Shown piece after piece: positions 12,643 to 25,170 of a stretch of 64,000 nt of DNA. The first letter of the stretch is position 1; the number at the start of each line of letters is the position of its first letter. The stretch is taken from contig CAIIXF020000006.1 of NCBI GenBank assembly GCA_903813345.2, forward strand, positions 39,874,848 through 39,938,847, written 5' to 3'. The position numbers were made by a program, and so were the translations under genes. The DNA comes from Owenia fusiformis. Its lineage: Eukaryota; Annelida; Polychaeta; Sabellida; Oweniidae. Below the pieces are notes generated by a model. That model saw nothing but the letters and a program-made list of their open reading frames with translations, was not told the origin of the DNA and did no database searches.

Positions 12643-13353
12643 TTATAACCGTGTACACTTAAACAGTAAATCAAATCCAGCTCTTGGGTCTCTTTTATTA
12701 CACCGTACAGTGCTATGTTGTACCACTGCATTGACACGCTGCCCTGGCTGTCTGTCTCGCTGTTTCCATGTCTCCATCCTCGTTAAAATATAAACCTGTA
12801 CTTGGCCCAGCATGAATGATTCTAGTTGGTAGTTTGAATGTTGCTTCATTCTGGATTTGTTGATAGGGTTTCAGTCCATTTGAATTAAAGAAGGGACACA
12901 ATTAGGCCCAACTGCCAAGATTTTAATGACAGTCTTATCTTCAGTTGTTTGCCCACTTGATTTTATTATATCCCCACTTCCCTTGTACTCTAGGCAAGCA
13001 GTCCAGGGCTCTCGCCAGGCTTTTAGACTGTGGTGCAGCACCACACTCTATTGAGCTCCCTCCACACCCTATTGGCAAATCATGACTGTTTCCACAGTCT
13101 AAACTTGACTGAATATACAATAATAGCATGTAAAAATGATAAAACATAACATAAATATGATTTATCACGACTGAATGATTATTCTGAAGATGTTAGCACC
13201 ACACCCTAAATATTTCCTGGTGAGAGCCCTGCAGTCCTATCTTTGATCAAATCCTCCCTTCTGCCAAATAGCTTGTCTTATGTTTCAGTGTGTGTATGTA
13301 TCCCCATAGCTTGATTCATCTAGGAACAGTATTCAATCATTTGAAGACAAAGA
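12643..13353 (-). pseudogene. Gene B': broken 3' remnant of a CILP-like C-terminal exon
   Basis: On the minus strand this stretch matches the last about 230 residues of gene B (GLKPYQQ, TFKLPTRIIHAG, TGLYFNEDGDMETARQTA, KCTRL) but in shifting frames. It lacks the short piece around the GxTHTE segment, is interrupted at 13004-13231 by an inverted-repeat element, and stops near 13353 with no upstream exons. The 2 kb that follows it (10.6-12.6 kb) matches the 3' flank of gene B (23.25-25.17 kb), so this is the second gene of an older D+B' unit parallel to A+B. It is very unlikely to make protein. Confidence 0.85.
13004..13231. mobile_element. 228-bp element in B' with CAGTC duplication
   Basis: The ends CAGGGCTCTCGCCAGG and CCTGGTGAGAGCCCTG are inverted, and CAGTC lies on both sides (12999-13003 and 13232-13236). 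The insertion splits the homology of B' to gene B. Confidence 0.8.
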
Positions 13354-13482
13354 AGCAATACACCATGAAACATTAATATACGCACTTATGTTTGATATAT
13401 TTCTTTGACTAACCTTTTAATTTTATATATATGTTTACCAACTGGAAAAGTGAATACCCATGCACTCTTTTAAATGTTCCTT

Positions 13483-16400
13483 TTATGCTCTCCTGCACTT
13501 AATAAGAATACCATATCCTGTTGGCTTTCGAGTATCACACTGTACACTGTTATGCTGTGCTTCACTGCATTCACATGCTGCCTTGGCTGTTTGTCTCGCT
13601 GTGTCCCTGTTTGAATTGTCATCAAAGTATAATCCCGAATTTTCCCCAGCATGTATGATTCCAGCTGGTAGTTTGAATGCTGCCTCACCCTGGGTATATT
13701 GTTGTAGCCCAGCTGTGACCCTATAAACACAGTCTGTCCCTTCAGCCATTACTTTAATGACAGTCTCATCTGTAGCCGATTGTAATGTTGATGTTATAAT
13801 GTCCCCACTTCCCTTGTATTCCAGGCATACAGTCTTATCTCTTGTCACATCCTCTCTGCTACCAAACAGCTTATTCAGTGTTTCAGCATGCTTACCTCCA
13901 TAGCTTGATACAACTACTCTTGATTCATCTGGATATAGTGTTCCACCATTTGCACCATTACTCCAAACTTCAACTCTGACCTTGATAAACCAGGCCCAGA
14001 AAACAGCCGGAGCACCAGGAAACCAAATTAATGGAAAAAGTGAATTTTCACCAGGGCAAGAACTATCAGAAGTATCAAAATTATCATCATCAACTAAACA
14101 GGTACACGCTGTATATTTAACTAATGTGTTAGCTGGTCTGTAGAATCCGTAATGTGAGTTCCCTTGTCCACTATTCATACAGTTGGCATAGGCCAGTGTA
14201 TATGAATGTTGACAGGCAGTTTGGTGACATAGAATACATTTTGGTTCCTTTTCAACTAGATTAGAGCAATATGCGCAGTAATCACTCTCTTGGTCATAGC
14301 ATGTTGATTGCAAACTGTCATATAAAGGTCCTGATGTTGTCAATGGGCTTACTGTGGTGTTTAATATGGTAGGTTGTGGGACTCCTGGTTGACTCTCTGC
14401 TATTGTAGTCAACACTGAAGGAACTACTTGTCCCCCTTGTGTAGTTGAGCCATGGAGTGGTCCGTCAATAGTGTCAAACATTAGGTAACCATGGAAGTGG
14501 TTAGCCTCACACATTGTTAATACACAGTCACCATTAGAACCAACTTCTCTGAAAGCAACATGCACAAAGCTTTGTTTGCCAGTTATGTGCTGCCATGTCT
14601 CTGCCCTGTTCCGTGCAATTACAGTTGGTTCATTTGTAGGAGCTTCAGGAATTTGTGTGGTCATATCATCACTATCATATGCCTTAATATTAACAAAACA
14701 GAAGTCTTCATTGACGCTGTCAAAATTGTACCAATATCTTCCTACTATCGTCATGTTCCCAATGAAGAAATCACTCTCAAACCGAGATTGGCTTCGCTTC
14801 CTTCTTCTAGAGAATCCCTTTCTTAATGAGCCTTCAATCTCCCATCTTCCTGAAGAAGGATTCAAAGACCAAAGCTTGACATTTGTAGTTTCATTTGCTC
14901 CTATTCTTTCTGCACTTATGGCCATTTCAACATCACCTTCGATGTTAAGCTCATTTCCAGCAAGATCTTCAAAGCTCATATGAAACATGCCAAATGTCTG
15001 CAGGTTTCCTGTCTGTCCATTGTTGTCCATGAATGACAGATCTCCAGGCATTGTATCTATGCTTTCAATGTCTGTTGGATCAAGGAAGTTAACACTTGCC
15101 TGAACTTGTCCATTATATTTTGTTCCATCCTTGGTATAAAATGCTTCATCAGGAATGATCACCTCGGCAAAGGATATGTTTGAACTGGTGTTTGCAAGGC
15201 TTAATGTATTGATATCAGAAGAAGATATTTCAACGATTGTATTTTTCCTAAGCATTAGAATATCTCTATAGAGAGTTCCTGTAAAAGCATTTGGGATGTA
15301 AATTGTTTTGGTAGTTTCAATGAAGTTTAACTTCTGATAGCCCTCCTTTACAGTTAAAACGAGCCGGGATACTTTTGGCACAAGGAACTTATATTCACCT
15401 GTAAAACTTGTATGGGTTTCTAATTTGTCAAAAAGGTAAATTTCACCAAATCTAAGGGGTACACCTTTGTCTAATACATCATATATATTGCCACTCAAAT
15501 ATACTTTTGGATCAGATGTCAGAACGTTTCCATCTACTTCAACTTGGTTACATATCTTACAACCACACTCTATAGTTTCTGCAATGTCAATGGTGTAAGA
15601 ACTACATGTTAATGTCCTCAGTTCCTGTCTGATTGGTCCACAGCAATACTCTTCCTTGTCTGTTATTGGTCGTTTAATACATGGATTTCCAAGGCATTTC
15701 TTAACATCATAATGGTAGGGCGTTTCACCGTCTTGTGGACAGTCCTTTGGAAAGGATTTAAGATGTGATATTGGTGTTGAATTACAAAAACTCTCTCCAT
15801 CATCTATAAAAAATTGAAGTGTAAAATGTAATGCATTGTTCAAAGGGCAAACCAGAATTGATGTGGGAAATAGTCATGACTTAATGTTTGCCATGTGAAT
15901 CTCCCCATTTTTGATTACATAAGACATCTTAAATTTTCAATATTTGATTATTATCTCATTTTCTTGACCAGAACATAAATTAAGATTGTAAGGCTAAATT
16001 AGTGTGATGCTTTATACTAAAGTATGTGATGGAGAAGCCACCGTAGTTCTTTTCTCTTGATGAATTTCCTGAACTAAGGAAAATTAGAATGAATTGTTGG
16101 TCTATACCTCTGACAAGGAGTATAGCAGGATTAGAGTAGGCAACACTAAAGTCAGACTGTGCTAGACACATGTAGGAAGCACTGTCATTGGTTGTAACAG
16201 CTTGTATGATCAGTGTGTTTGTGTTACTTCCAGTTGATGTCATTTCTTTGCCATTCTTATACCTATATTGAACAAATATTTTTACAATGTCACTGTCATA
16301 TATTTCACTCTCTGATTGTTTTATGCCCTTCTCTTGATTAGAAGACAACAAGTGATATTCAATGGAATTTACATGATTTCTGTTAAATATTGTACAACTA

Positions 16401-19400
16401 TTTCATACTATTGACTCAGAGGTGAATTGAATTGAATTATTGAATTGAAGCCCATAGGGCCAGGTGAATACACCTTGTCAAATCATTGAGAGTGCAAGAG
16501 ATATTCACTGAAAATAGTGTGAAATATTTGTTTTGTTTTGATGAAATTGTGAAAAGTATGATAATGTTAATGATAGTGATTAGTGATAATTGAATGATAT
16601 AAATATATTGGGCCAATGGTCTCTTCTATAAAACAGGCGCATAACAATAAAAATATGAAAATATAATTAACGGAAGGGAGGAATATAACAGTGAATTATA
16701 AATCAAGCATTTAATTTTATTTTTTGGTAAACACATGAGCCACTTTCACAAGATGATATTCCATTAGCCCATGTGGCTTCATGGAATATTACTTGTGAAA
16801 TATATAGAGGATGTTCTTTTTATTTCATAGTTAAAGTCATCATCAGAATCGTCGGAAATTGATTTAACTCAAATTTTCCAAACGATCTGGCGATATTGAC
16901 ACTTAGCCTCATTTTGAGTCTGAAGTAGCAAAAATCCATAATTCATAGCATACGGCGCCTTTTGTCATGGCTTAAACACGGTATGCTATGGTTAAGTGAA
17001 AATTTGTCAAAAATATCATATTTTACCACTGATTACAAAAATACCGTTTTTTTTTTGACTTGTTATCCTATGAATATCATGCTAACTATGGAATAAGTAC
17101 AGATATTCAGTGATTAAATATTTGTATATTGTCCAGTATGGCAATTACATGATACAATACATAGAATAATAGCTGATTTTTTGGAAACATGGCATAAAAT
17201 ATATGAATGTATGCACCTACCATGTGTATGTATCTGGAGGTGGTTTTCCAATTGCTTTACATGTAAAGTTAACATTGTCTCCTACAAGGGCAACTTTACT
17301 CAAAGGATGACGTGTGACTTCTATTCCCTCTGAAATAAAAAAATTGAAGCATAAGGATGTAGAATTTCAAGCCTACATTAAGTGCAAAAGAGATAAAGAG
17401 AACATTGATCAAATCAAATGTTTGGGTGAAAAACCTGTTGATTGACATGTTTTCTGGATGATAAAATATTTTAAACTTTGTATTGGGGTTTTTTACATTA
17501 ACAAGACCAGCAATTTTTATTCTGAGTCATGATGTCATACTTTTTCTGAAACATGATATTTTCTTTTTTACAAGTGCTTCCTTATTGAGTTTTGTTTCTC
17601 GATAATGTTTTTAATGGCAAAAACTAAGTATTAAACAATTTTTATTGTAACTTAATGTTTTATCCGCGACAATGTTAAGATAAGTTCTAAACTTGACATT
17701 GATAATTTTACTTCCTGGTTCATTTCAAGTCATTTCATTCAGCGACCAGAAACAAGAAATGCTCTTATGTGCCTCAAATTTGAGATATTTGGCAATTGGG
17801 ATTGTAACAAAATTTTGCACTTTTGTGTAAACATTCTGTTAATTCCTTAAAATGAGTTTGTTTTGTCCTATAATAGTATAGAATAACTTACCTAATGCTT
17901 GCAATATGATCTCAAAGGGTGTTCCACCATCAGCACCAATAGAAGTGACATTAGTCATATATTTCTCTTTCTCACTCACAAGTACAGTATTATCACAAAA
18001 TCCTGGCAGTTCGAGAGCCCCTGATGCATTTGTTAACCCAATAGTCTCATACTCTAGATCTTGCAAAGATACCCTAACACCAGCTAGAGGGACACGTTTT
18101 GTATTGTACACAGTGATATGTCTTGTTGTCATGGGACATTCACATGCTGTGCAATTCTGATTCCGCTGTTGGCCTGCTGGACAATCGAGGCTGCAATCTA
18201 GACAAAATAAATAATAATTAAAGGACCCATGTAAAGTTTGGAAGTTTTGTTTAATGAAAAAAAACTTATTATTGAACCATTAATTTCAAAAAGCTTTTTT
18301 TAAGTCATACAATCAATCCCATGTTTGAAAAAAAAATTTTTTAAAGAGTTAAAATTTCTGTTCCATTTGTATATTGAAAACTAAAATTTATTCGATATTC
18401 GTAGAATGCCGGTCCTCATAGCGGCACACAGATAAACTGCACAATTGACTCCTACAGACGAATTACAAATTTGATGCATACTAATGTAAAACATTGTCAA
18501 TTGTTGCTGTTACATTAAGGAAGAGCCAAATTGTCCCACTTTTTCCAAGAACATCTATTCAAACAATGTTATGTTACATTATGTTAAGTATGTTTTAATA
18601 AATATTTTATTGATATTAAAAAGAGTTGTGTATAATTACCAGGACATCTGCCATTGTTGCATGATCTAGTGACCTCCTCTGAACCATCACAGTCAACATC
18701 AGTTGGGGAAGATTTTTGACAAACACGTGATCTTTTCTGTACCCCATCTCCACATGTCACACTGCATTGCACCCATGCAGACCAAGTGCTCCAAAGACCA
18801 TAAACAACTGCAAAAGTTTTATGTCTCAGGATCTTTCATATGTTGAATGTATTATTTAATGATTTAAGCCCTGGAGTGCAATATGGGTTGAATCATTCCT
18901 TAAAAAGATATTATTTTAAATGTTGCTCAAGATCTGCTGCATCGAGTGTGAAGTTTAGGAAACAAAGTCAGAGTGGAATGAATGAGCCACAATGCATCAA
19001 GTCTTGGGCTTAAATTCTTTTCACATATTGCAAAATATTTTCTATGAAATCACCTGAAAGATACAAAATTACTTAAAGAACATATTTATAACGAAACTTT
19101 TTGCAAGGGTCAAGTGAGCAAAGCATCATTATCAATATGTAGAGTCAAGTTGTCACCTCGACAACCATTTAACGAATGACTTTGGGTGAGTTATTGGTTA
19201 TATAATGTTGTATATTTAAATGAAATACTGTGTTCAGATTGGCTTGAATTGGACCCTGACCAGCTATAATTCAAAATATAATGATAATACATTATAATAA
19301 TAATTATAATCCTTTATTCACCTATTTTCGCTTCTCTGCCATCAATTATTTCAGTGGATGTTGAAGGCATTGGAGTTGTTGTGGTTGTTACAGGAGTTGT

Positions 19401-22400
19401 AGGAGTTGTCACAGGAGTTGTTGGGGTCGTCACAGATGTGGTTGTCGTAGCAATCGTTGTTGTGTCAGTGGTTACAGTATCAGTAACTGTTGTTGTTGTA
19501 ACTGTTGTTTCTAGCCCAGTTGTTGTTACTGGTCCAGTTGTTTTGCCTGGTCCAGTTGTTGTTTCTGGTCCAGTTGTTGTTACTGGTCCTGTTGTTGTAC
19601 CTGGTCCAGTTGTTGTTACTGGTCCAGTTGTTGTTACTGGTCCTGTTGTTGTACCTGGTCCAGTTGTTGTTACTGGTCCAGTTGTTTTGCCTGGTCCAGT
19701 TGTTGTTTCTGGTCCAGTTGTTGTTTCTGGTCCAGTTGTTGTTACTGGTCCTGTTGTTGTGACTGGTTTTGTCGTTGTACCCGGAGCAGTTGTTGTACCT
19801 GGTGCAGTTGTCATTTCTGGCATAGTTGTAGTACCTGGTCCAGTTGCTGTTACTGGTCCAGTTGTTGTTACTGGTCCAGTTGTTGTTACTGGTCCTGTTG
19901 TTGTACCTGGTCCAGTTGTTGTTTCTGGTCCAGTTGTTGTTACTGGTCCTGTTGTTGTGACTGGTTTTGTCGTTGTACCCGGAGCAGTTGTTGTACCTGG
20001 TGCAGTTGTCATTTCTGGCATAGTTGTAGTACCTGGTCCAGTTGCTGTTACTGGTCCAGTTGTTGTTACTGGTCCAGTTGTTGTTACTGGTCCTGTTGTT
20101 GTACCTGGTCCAGTTGTTGTGACTTTTTTTGTCGTTGTACCTGGAGCAGTTGTTGTACCTGGTGCAGTTGTCATTTCTGGCATAGTTGTAGTACCTGGTC
20201 CAGTTGTTGTTACTGGTCCTGTTGTTGTACCTGGTCCAGTTGTTGTTCCTGGTCCAGTTGTTGTTACTGGTCCAGTTGTTGTTACTGGTACTGTTGTTGT
20301 ACCTGGTCCAGTTGTTGTACCTGGTCCAGTTGTTGTTACTGGTCCAGATGTTGTTACTGGTCCGGTTGTTGTTTCTAGCCCAGTTGTTGTTACTGGTCCA
20401 GTTGTTTTGCCTGGTCCAGTTGTTGTTTCTGGTCCAGTTGTTGTTACTGGTCCTGTTGTTGTACCTGGTCCAGTTGTTGTTACTGGTCCAGTTGTTGTTA
20501 CTGGTCCTGTTGTTGTACCTGGTCCAGTTGTTGTTACTGGTCCAGTTGTTTTGCCTGGTCCAGTTGTTGTTTCTGGTCCAGTTGTTGTTTCTGGTCCAGT
20601 TGTTGTTACTGGTCCTGTTGTTGTGACTGGTTTTGTCGTTGTACCCGGAGCAGTTGTTGTACCTGGTGCAGTTGTCATTTCTGGCTTAGTTGTAGTACCT
20701 GGTCCAGTTGTTGTTACTGGTCCAGTTGTTGTTACTGGTCCTGTTGTTGTACCTGGTCCAGTTGTTGTTTGTGGTCCAGTTGTTGTTACTGGTCCTGTTG
20801 TTGTACCTGGTCCAGTTGTTGTTTGTGGTCCAGTTGTAACTGGTCCAGTTGATGTGCCTGCTCCAGTTGTTGTATCAGCAACTGTTGTTGTACCAGTGGT
20901 TGTTGCATCTGCAAATGTTGTACCAGGGATTGTTGTATCAGTTACTGTTGTTTTGTCAGTGGTTACAGTATCAATAACTTTTGTTGTACCCCTGTCAGTT
21001 GCATCTGCAATTGTTTCAGCAGTTGTAGCTTTTGCTGGAAATGTGGTTGTTGCAGGTGTTATTGTGGTATTAATTTGAGTTTTCATTGGTGGTATTGTGG
21101 TTGGTTTATTTGAGGTGGCATTTAAATACAAAGCTCCAGTCTGATTCCCTGTAATAAATTTAATCGCATGTTAAACAATATTCTTAAGGCTGCCTAACAG
21201 CATAAATAAAAGAGAAAAATAATATCAATAAAATTTGAGAAACCTGCTGTTCTACATTTAGTGCCCATCACTTGTCAATTCAAGACCATGGTCCATTGGC
21301 ATTCTCTTTGAAATATGCTGAGATTCTATTTTTCAGACTTCACTCATCAAAATTCATTAAAACAAATAATACTATACATGTAGTGCCTCAATTGCTAATT
21401 ACTTTTAGTTCCACACTGTCCTGAAGAGGTTATTAAGGCCTTTGCTTCCAATTTCCATCCATATTATTTATGACAAAATCACCAAGTTCTGAAAACTGGA
21501 ACGCAGAAATAGTTATTTTGATTGTGAAATATATTTACCCGTAAAAATGCCTGCAAAATACATTCCTACTAATGCACCTCCTATGGCAAGAACAAGAGCC
21601 ACTGCTACCCCTGCTACAATCTTAGCATAGCTTGTAGACCCCGTTGACTTAGGATTAGGGTTTCTCTCAATATAGGCACTGTCAATGTACTTCTTATGTC
21701 TTGGGATGAAGGATTGAGGTCTTGGAGGAAACGGATCCTTTGGTCTGAAGAATTAGAAATCAGTATCATGGATCCACGGAGACTAGTTTTCCCAATTCAT
21801 CTGATATATTATGTTTTACATTGTCCATATATCCTAAATACAGGCACAGCCACTTAAAAGTGACATGAGACAAGTCAAGTTACAAATGGGAGGAACTATA
21901 ACTTCTTAAGTAAGTTCTTGATAAGTTTTTTAGTGATTAAAAACTTACAGTATTTTGAAAAATAAAACACAATTATATTCAAGCAAAAATCGCAGTGATA
22001 TTGAAGTTTTACAGTTGGGAGTACTATAGAATTAGAAGATTGAACTGGGTTTGTCTTGTTTACTCTGATCAAAAAAGCGCGAAATATAGTAGCACGCGAA
22101 AATTACTGGGAGTACAGTATTCATTTGGCAGGGGCAGCATAATATCTTACCTCAAAGGTGGAAATGAACCAGCACTATTAAAGGTTGTGTAAAAGTTTCC
22201 GATACTTTCTGAGGCTACCCCAGAGTCACTCCAAACCCTGTGAGATGTCATTCTAGAATCATGAATTATATTGATTAACTTTTGTATCCTAGTTTTTAAA
22301 TTGTTTATTTTAGAAATCCTTACAAATATTCAACATTTTGAATGCCTATGTTGCAAGATTTCAAATGACTGTCTAGTACATTTATTTAGTTTTACAAAAC

Positions 22401-23044
22401 ATTAATTTATTATATAATTTTAAAGTGTTAATCCTAGATCACATATAATGTGTAACATATAATGGATTTCAGATTTGTATGCTGTGAACCTCGAAATATG
22501 ACAAAGAAGCTGGTACACAGATGTGTTACTTTTATAGTGAAGTGTCATTTTTTGTTAAAAGAAATATGATAAAAGAAAGATTAATTTCAAATGATATCTG
22601 CTTTCACATTTGTAATTAAATTAGAATTAAATAGTAACATTTTCATTGGAAATTACTAGACTAGTTGAAGTTTTTTCTAGCATTTTATTGTTCAAATTTT
22701 AAAGGTGAATACTATTGAATACAGTTATGACTGCATGGGCAAAGACATGCTTTAATGCATTGAATCTTTGAAAAATGGTGAAATAATGATGCTAGACATC
22801 AATCCTATGTATGCATCCAAATAATAAATGTATCTAAAATTGAAATTTATGTATACTAGATATTATATTGTTTGTTTACAGGACTTCTTGGTCTATTAAT
22901 GATATTATCAACATCTTGCCATCAATGCCTGTATTGATTTTTGCCTTATTTGCCAACTTTGCATTTCTAGGGATTGTTAATTACATATTATCTTGAAAGA
23001 TATTGAATACTTACCTAATTTTGGTTATGAATCCAGGATGTCAT
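13483..23044 (-). CDS. Gene A: complete type II transmembrane mucin/TSP1/Ig/CILP-like protein, 1730 residues
   Basis: Coding exons: 22251-22151, 21744-21539, 21148-19322, 18807-18640, 18197-17892, 17329-17221, 16262-16108, 15803-13483 (stop included). The lengths sum to 5193 nt, an open frame. There is also a leader exon ending at 23015. Layout: cytoplasmic tail 1-75 (Pro-rich [17 protein letters not shown]), transmembrane helix about 76-99, Thr/Gly/Pro mucin stalk about 103-711, TSP1 712-767 (WSTWSAW), carboxypeptidase-regulatory-like 768-869, Ig 870-957 (CxxxGxPPPxxxW, YKNGKE, YMCLAQ), CILP-like Cys-rich C-terminal region 958-1730. A furin-type RRKR-S site lies near residue 1294, as expected in the CILP family. 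There is no signal peptide, so a type II orientation is inferred from the Lys/Arg-rich tail next to the helix. Compared with B and C one codon is missing in VPK(D)VSRL. The molecular role is unknown; cell-surface adhesion is an inference from the domains. Confidence 0.9.
16744..16800 (-). other. Conserved intronic hairpin (gene A intron 6)
   Basis: TTTCACAAGATGATATTCCAT pairs with ATGGAATATTACTTGTGAAA across a 16-nt loop. The same hairpin lies in the matching intron of gene B (30317-30373) and gene C (47422-47479). Confidence 0.6.
19322..21148 (-). repeat. Gene A mucin-stalk exon: [10 protein letters not shown] repeats with large internal duplications
   Basis: The 1827-bp exon is built on a 15-bp unit coding TTTGP plus V, G or E. 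Superimposed on it are longer duplications. The block starting at 19499 (tttctagcccagttg) recurs at 20367 for about 290 bp, and the block with ggttttgtcgttgtacc recurs near 19766, 19970, 20130 and 20630. The 3' side of the exon (first translated) keeps the same non-repeat head as gene D. Array length is expected to vary between individuals. Confidence 0.9.
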
Positions 23045-23070
23045 ACTCTTCATGTCACTATATCTTTTAA
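23015..23070 (-). promoter_or_regulatory. Gene A leader exon with 9-residue upstream ORF
   Basis: This is the same arrangement as in gene D: ATG at 23044-23042, codons [12 protein letters not shown] at 23017-23015, then the donor gtaagtattc. Only one residue differs from gene D (N for Y). The coding exon begins A-ATG at 22252, so the spliced leader would read TAG-A-ATG, a geometry that could favour reinitiation. The transcription start was not located; AT-rich TTTTAAAAG and TATACA stretches lie just upstream on the minus strand. Confidence 0.6.
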
Positions 23071-23089
23071 AATGTATAAAAGTATAATA

Positions 23090-25170
23090 CTCGTCGTGAA
23101 TATTATAGCTAAGCAGGAAGTTAAATGTGGATTGACAATTTGCTGGATTTCCCAAGGACAACTGTATACACCTTATATCTGATTAATGACTTTTAATTGT
23201 TTGTTGTAAAGTTCATTTAAAGTACTACAGAATAACAAAATATACTAAAATATTTAAGCAGGGGTTTCACTAGAATTTCTCACAACAGGCTAAATAAATG
23301 AAAACAACAGGCAAAATTATTGGAAATCATATATACATCAAAAAGTCCCTAAAACAACAGGCAATTTAGTGAAAAAAACTGATACTAAACATTCAGTAAC
23401 CATATGTTCATTTGCCTTTTCTAAGCACATGGCTCCTAAATTGTTAGTACTACATTTGACAAAAGTTTGCAAAGCTCTTCCTCATTGGAACTAATGGTAA
23501 AAATTGACAAACATTTAACTTTTTTTAACTCGCAGAGATACTTAGTTATGATATGTACTTTTTATTTTGAAAAATAGGGGTTAGTATTTATCACTTTTAA
23601 CTTTGTTTAGGGAACATTATTTTTGGTGCTTGTGCCTAAACAGTTCATATTTATATTTACTTTATATAGTTGTATTTGTAATTTTAAAAACTCAAATGTA
23701 ACTTATTTTGACTTTCCAATTTTTGATAAAAGAACTTTTTGTTTCCAAGTATATTTTGATATTTGATTCATAGAGAAAATAATTGCTGTTTGAACATCCT
23801 CGATGTGGATGCTTTGCATATTTATTGTTCATATGTTGCCCTTTGCATTTTTTTCATCATGATATGATGGATGTCTGATTCTTTAATTGCATATATGTTC
23901 TCGTATGTTGCATGTTGTTTATATGTTTGTATGTTGCATATATGTTGTTTATATATTGCATATATGTTGTTTATATGTGCAGATTACCTGGTATGTTTGA
24001 TGCAGATTGTGTTATATTTAGTTGATAAAATGAACAAATTGAAAGTATCATCATTAGTCTTAACAAAAGAAGTTGAGATGACCTGCTGTAAATACTGTGC
24101 ACTAGGCAAAAAAATGATCATTGGTCTGTTGATGCAGTATTCTCTTTACAAAATGTCTAAAAAGTTCAATTTGAGTGTTATTTAATGTGAGCTTTATTGA
24201 GACCCATAGGTTGCAGAGAATGTAACATCAGAGATGTTCGTCACGGATTTAGGAACCATTATGATCTTTGACATTAAAATCAACATTGACACTGACATTA
24301 AACTAAACAACTGCAAATGACATCAAATGTACAAAACATTATATTAGCTAATGTGTTTTGATAGTGCATGTTTAAGTAGGCTCAATGTAGAATAAAATTC
24401 AATGGATTATTTTTTTACACTATGATATAAAGGGCCTTCTACATTTCTGTGTGATGTAAATGCATCCTATCATGCTGAGTTATAAAGAATACATTCATAA
24501 TACACAGTGGCATCTCATGTCGTGGCATGTCACATGCTTGGTTTATGTTTAAAATTACTATGGCATCATATACGCCAAACACAATAAATAAACATTGTTT
24601 TATAAATTCTCTTTTGAAATACAGTTGTGACATTGCTTTTAAAAGGCTGTATTTATTCCACTCAGCTGGGACTTCATGAAGTAAAATTTCTCTGCATAAA
24701 ACTGTATTTCACATGAAGCGTTGAATGAATAATTAAAGTTTTAAAAATATATTAAAAACAGTTTTTCAAAAATTGTATAATACATATTATAGATATAATA
24801 CATACTAAAGGATAAAGTTAGATACTTCTGTTCCTGGAAAAAATAAAACCATTTAATAAAATTATGATAGTTTGTTTTGTTATACAGTATATACATAAGT
24901 CAATCAAACTCTTACATTTATTTACAGGTCTCAAGAAGCATGATGTTTGCAATGATTTGAATATCAACAATTAAATCCACTGAAAACATCAATTGTTATT
25001 GCCCATATTGAAAAGAAAACCAAACCAAGAAAATCATAAACATGTATACAAGTAATGAGGCACACAAATTATATCCTTTGGGATCAATGTTGTTAAAAAG
25101 TGAAAACACCTGCTAATTGTTTACTCATAATTGTCTATGATTTTCAATTATAATAATTGAAATGTTGTTT
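23090..25170. other. Intergenic DNA between gene A 5' end and gene B 3' end
   Basis: No coding region. It includes the repeat beginning caggggtttcactagaatttc (23255), ATGTTGTTTATAT-type short repeats (23880-23990) and, at 24917-24922, an AATAAA (minus strand) about 250 nt past the gene B stop that could be its poly(A) signal. Confidence 0.4.

Larger units (their letters stand above)
1660..13353. repeat. Tandem unit 1 (D + B'), paralogous to A + B
   Basis: Gene D and its flanks (1.66-9.7 kb) align with gene A (17.89-23.2 kb), and 10.6-13.35 kb aligns with 23.25-25.66 kb, the 3' end and flank of gene B. The order is therefore conserved, and the two blocks are copies of an ancestral two-gene unit. 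Differences are mostly mobile-element insertions. Confidence 0.75.

Noticed and set aside
19354-21078. 574-residue Val/Gly/Pro-rich open frame on the plus strand
   Set aside because: It is the antisense reading of the gene A mucin repeat, whose unit lacks stop codons in several frames. The minus-strand exon has splice sites and a frame that joins its neighbours.
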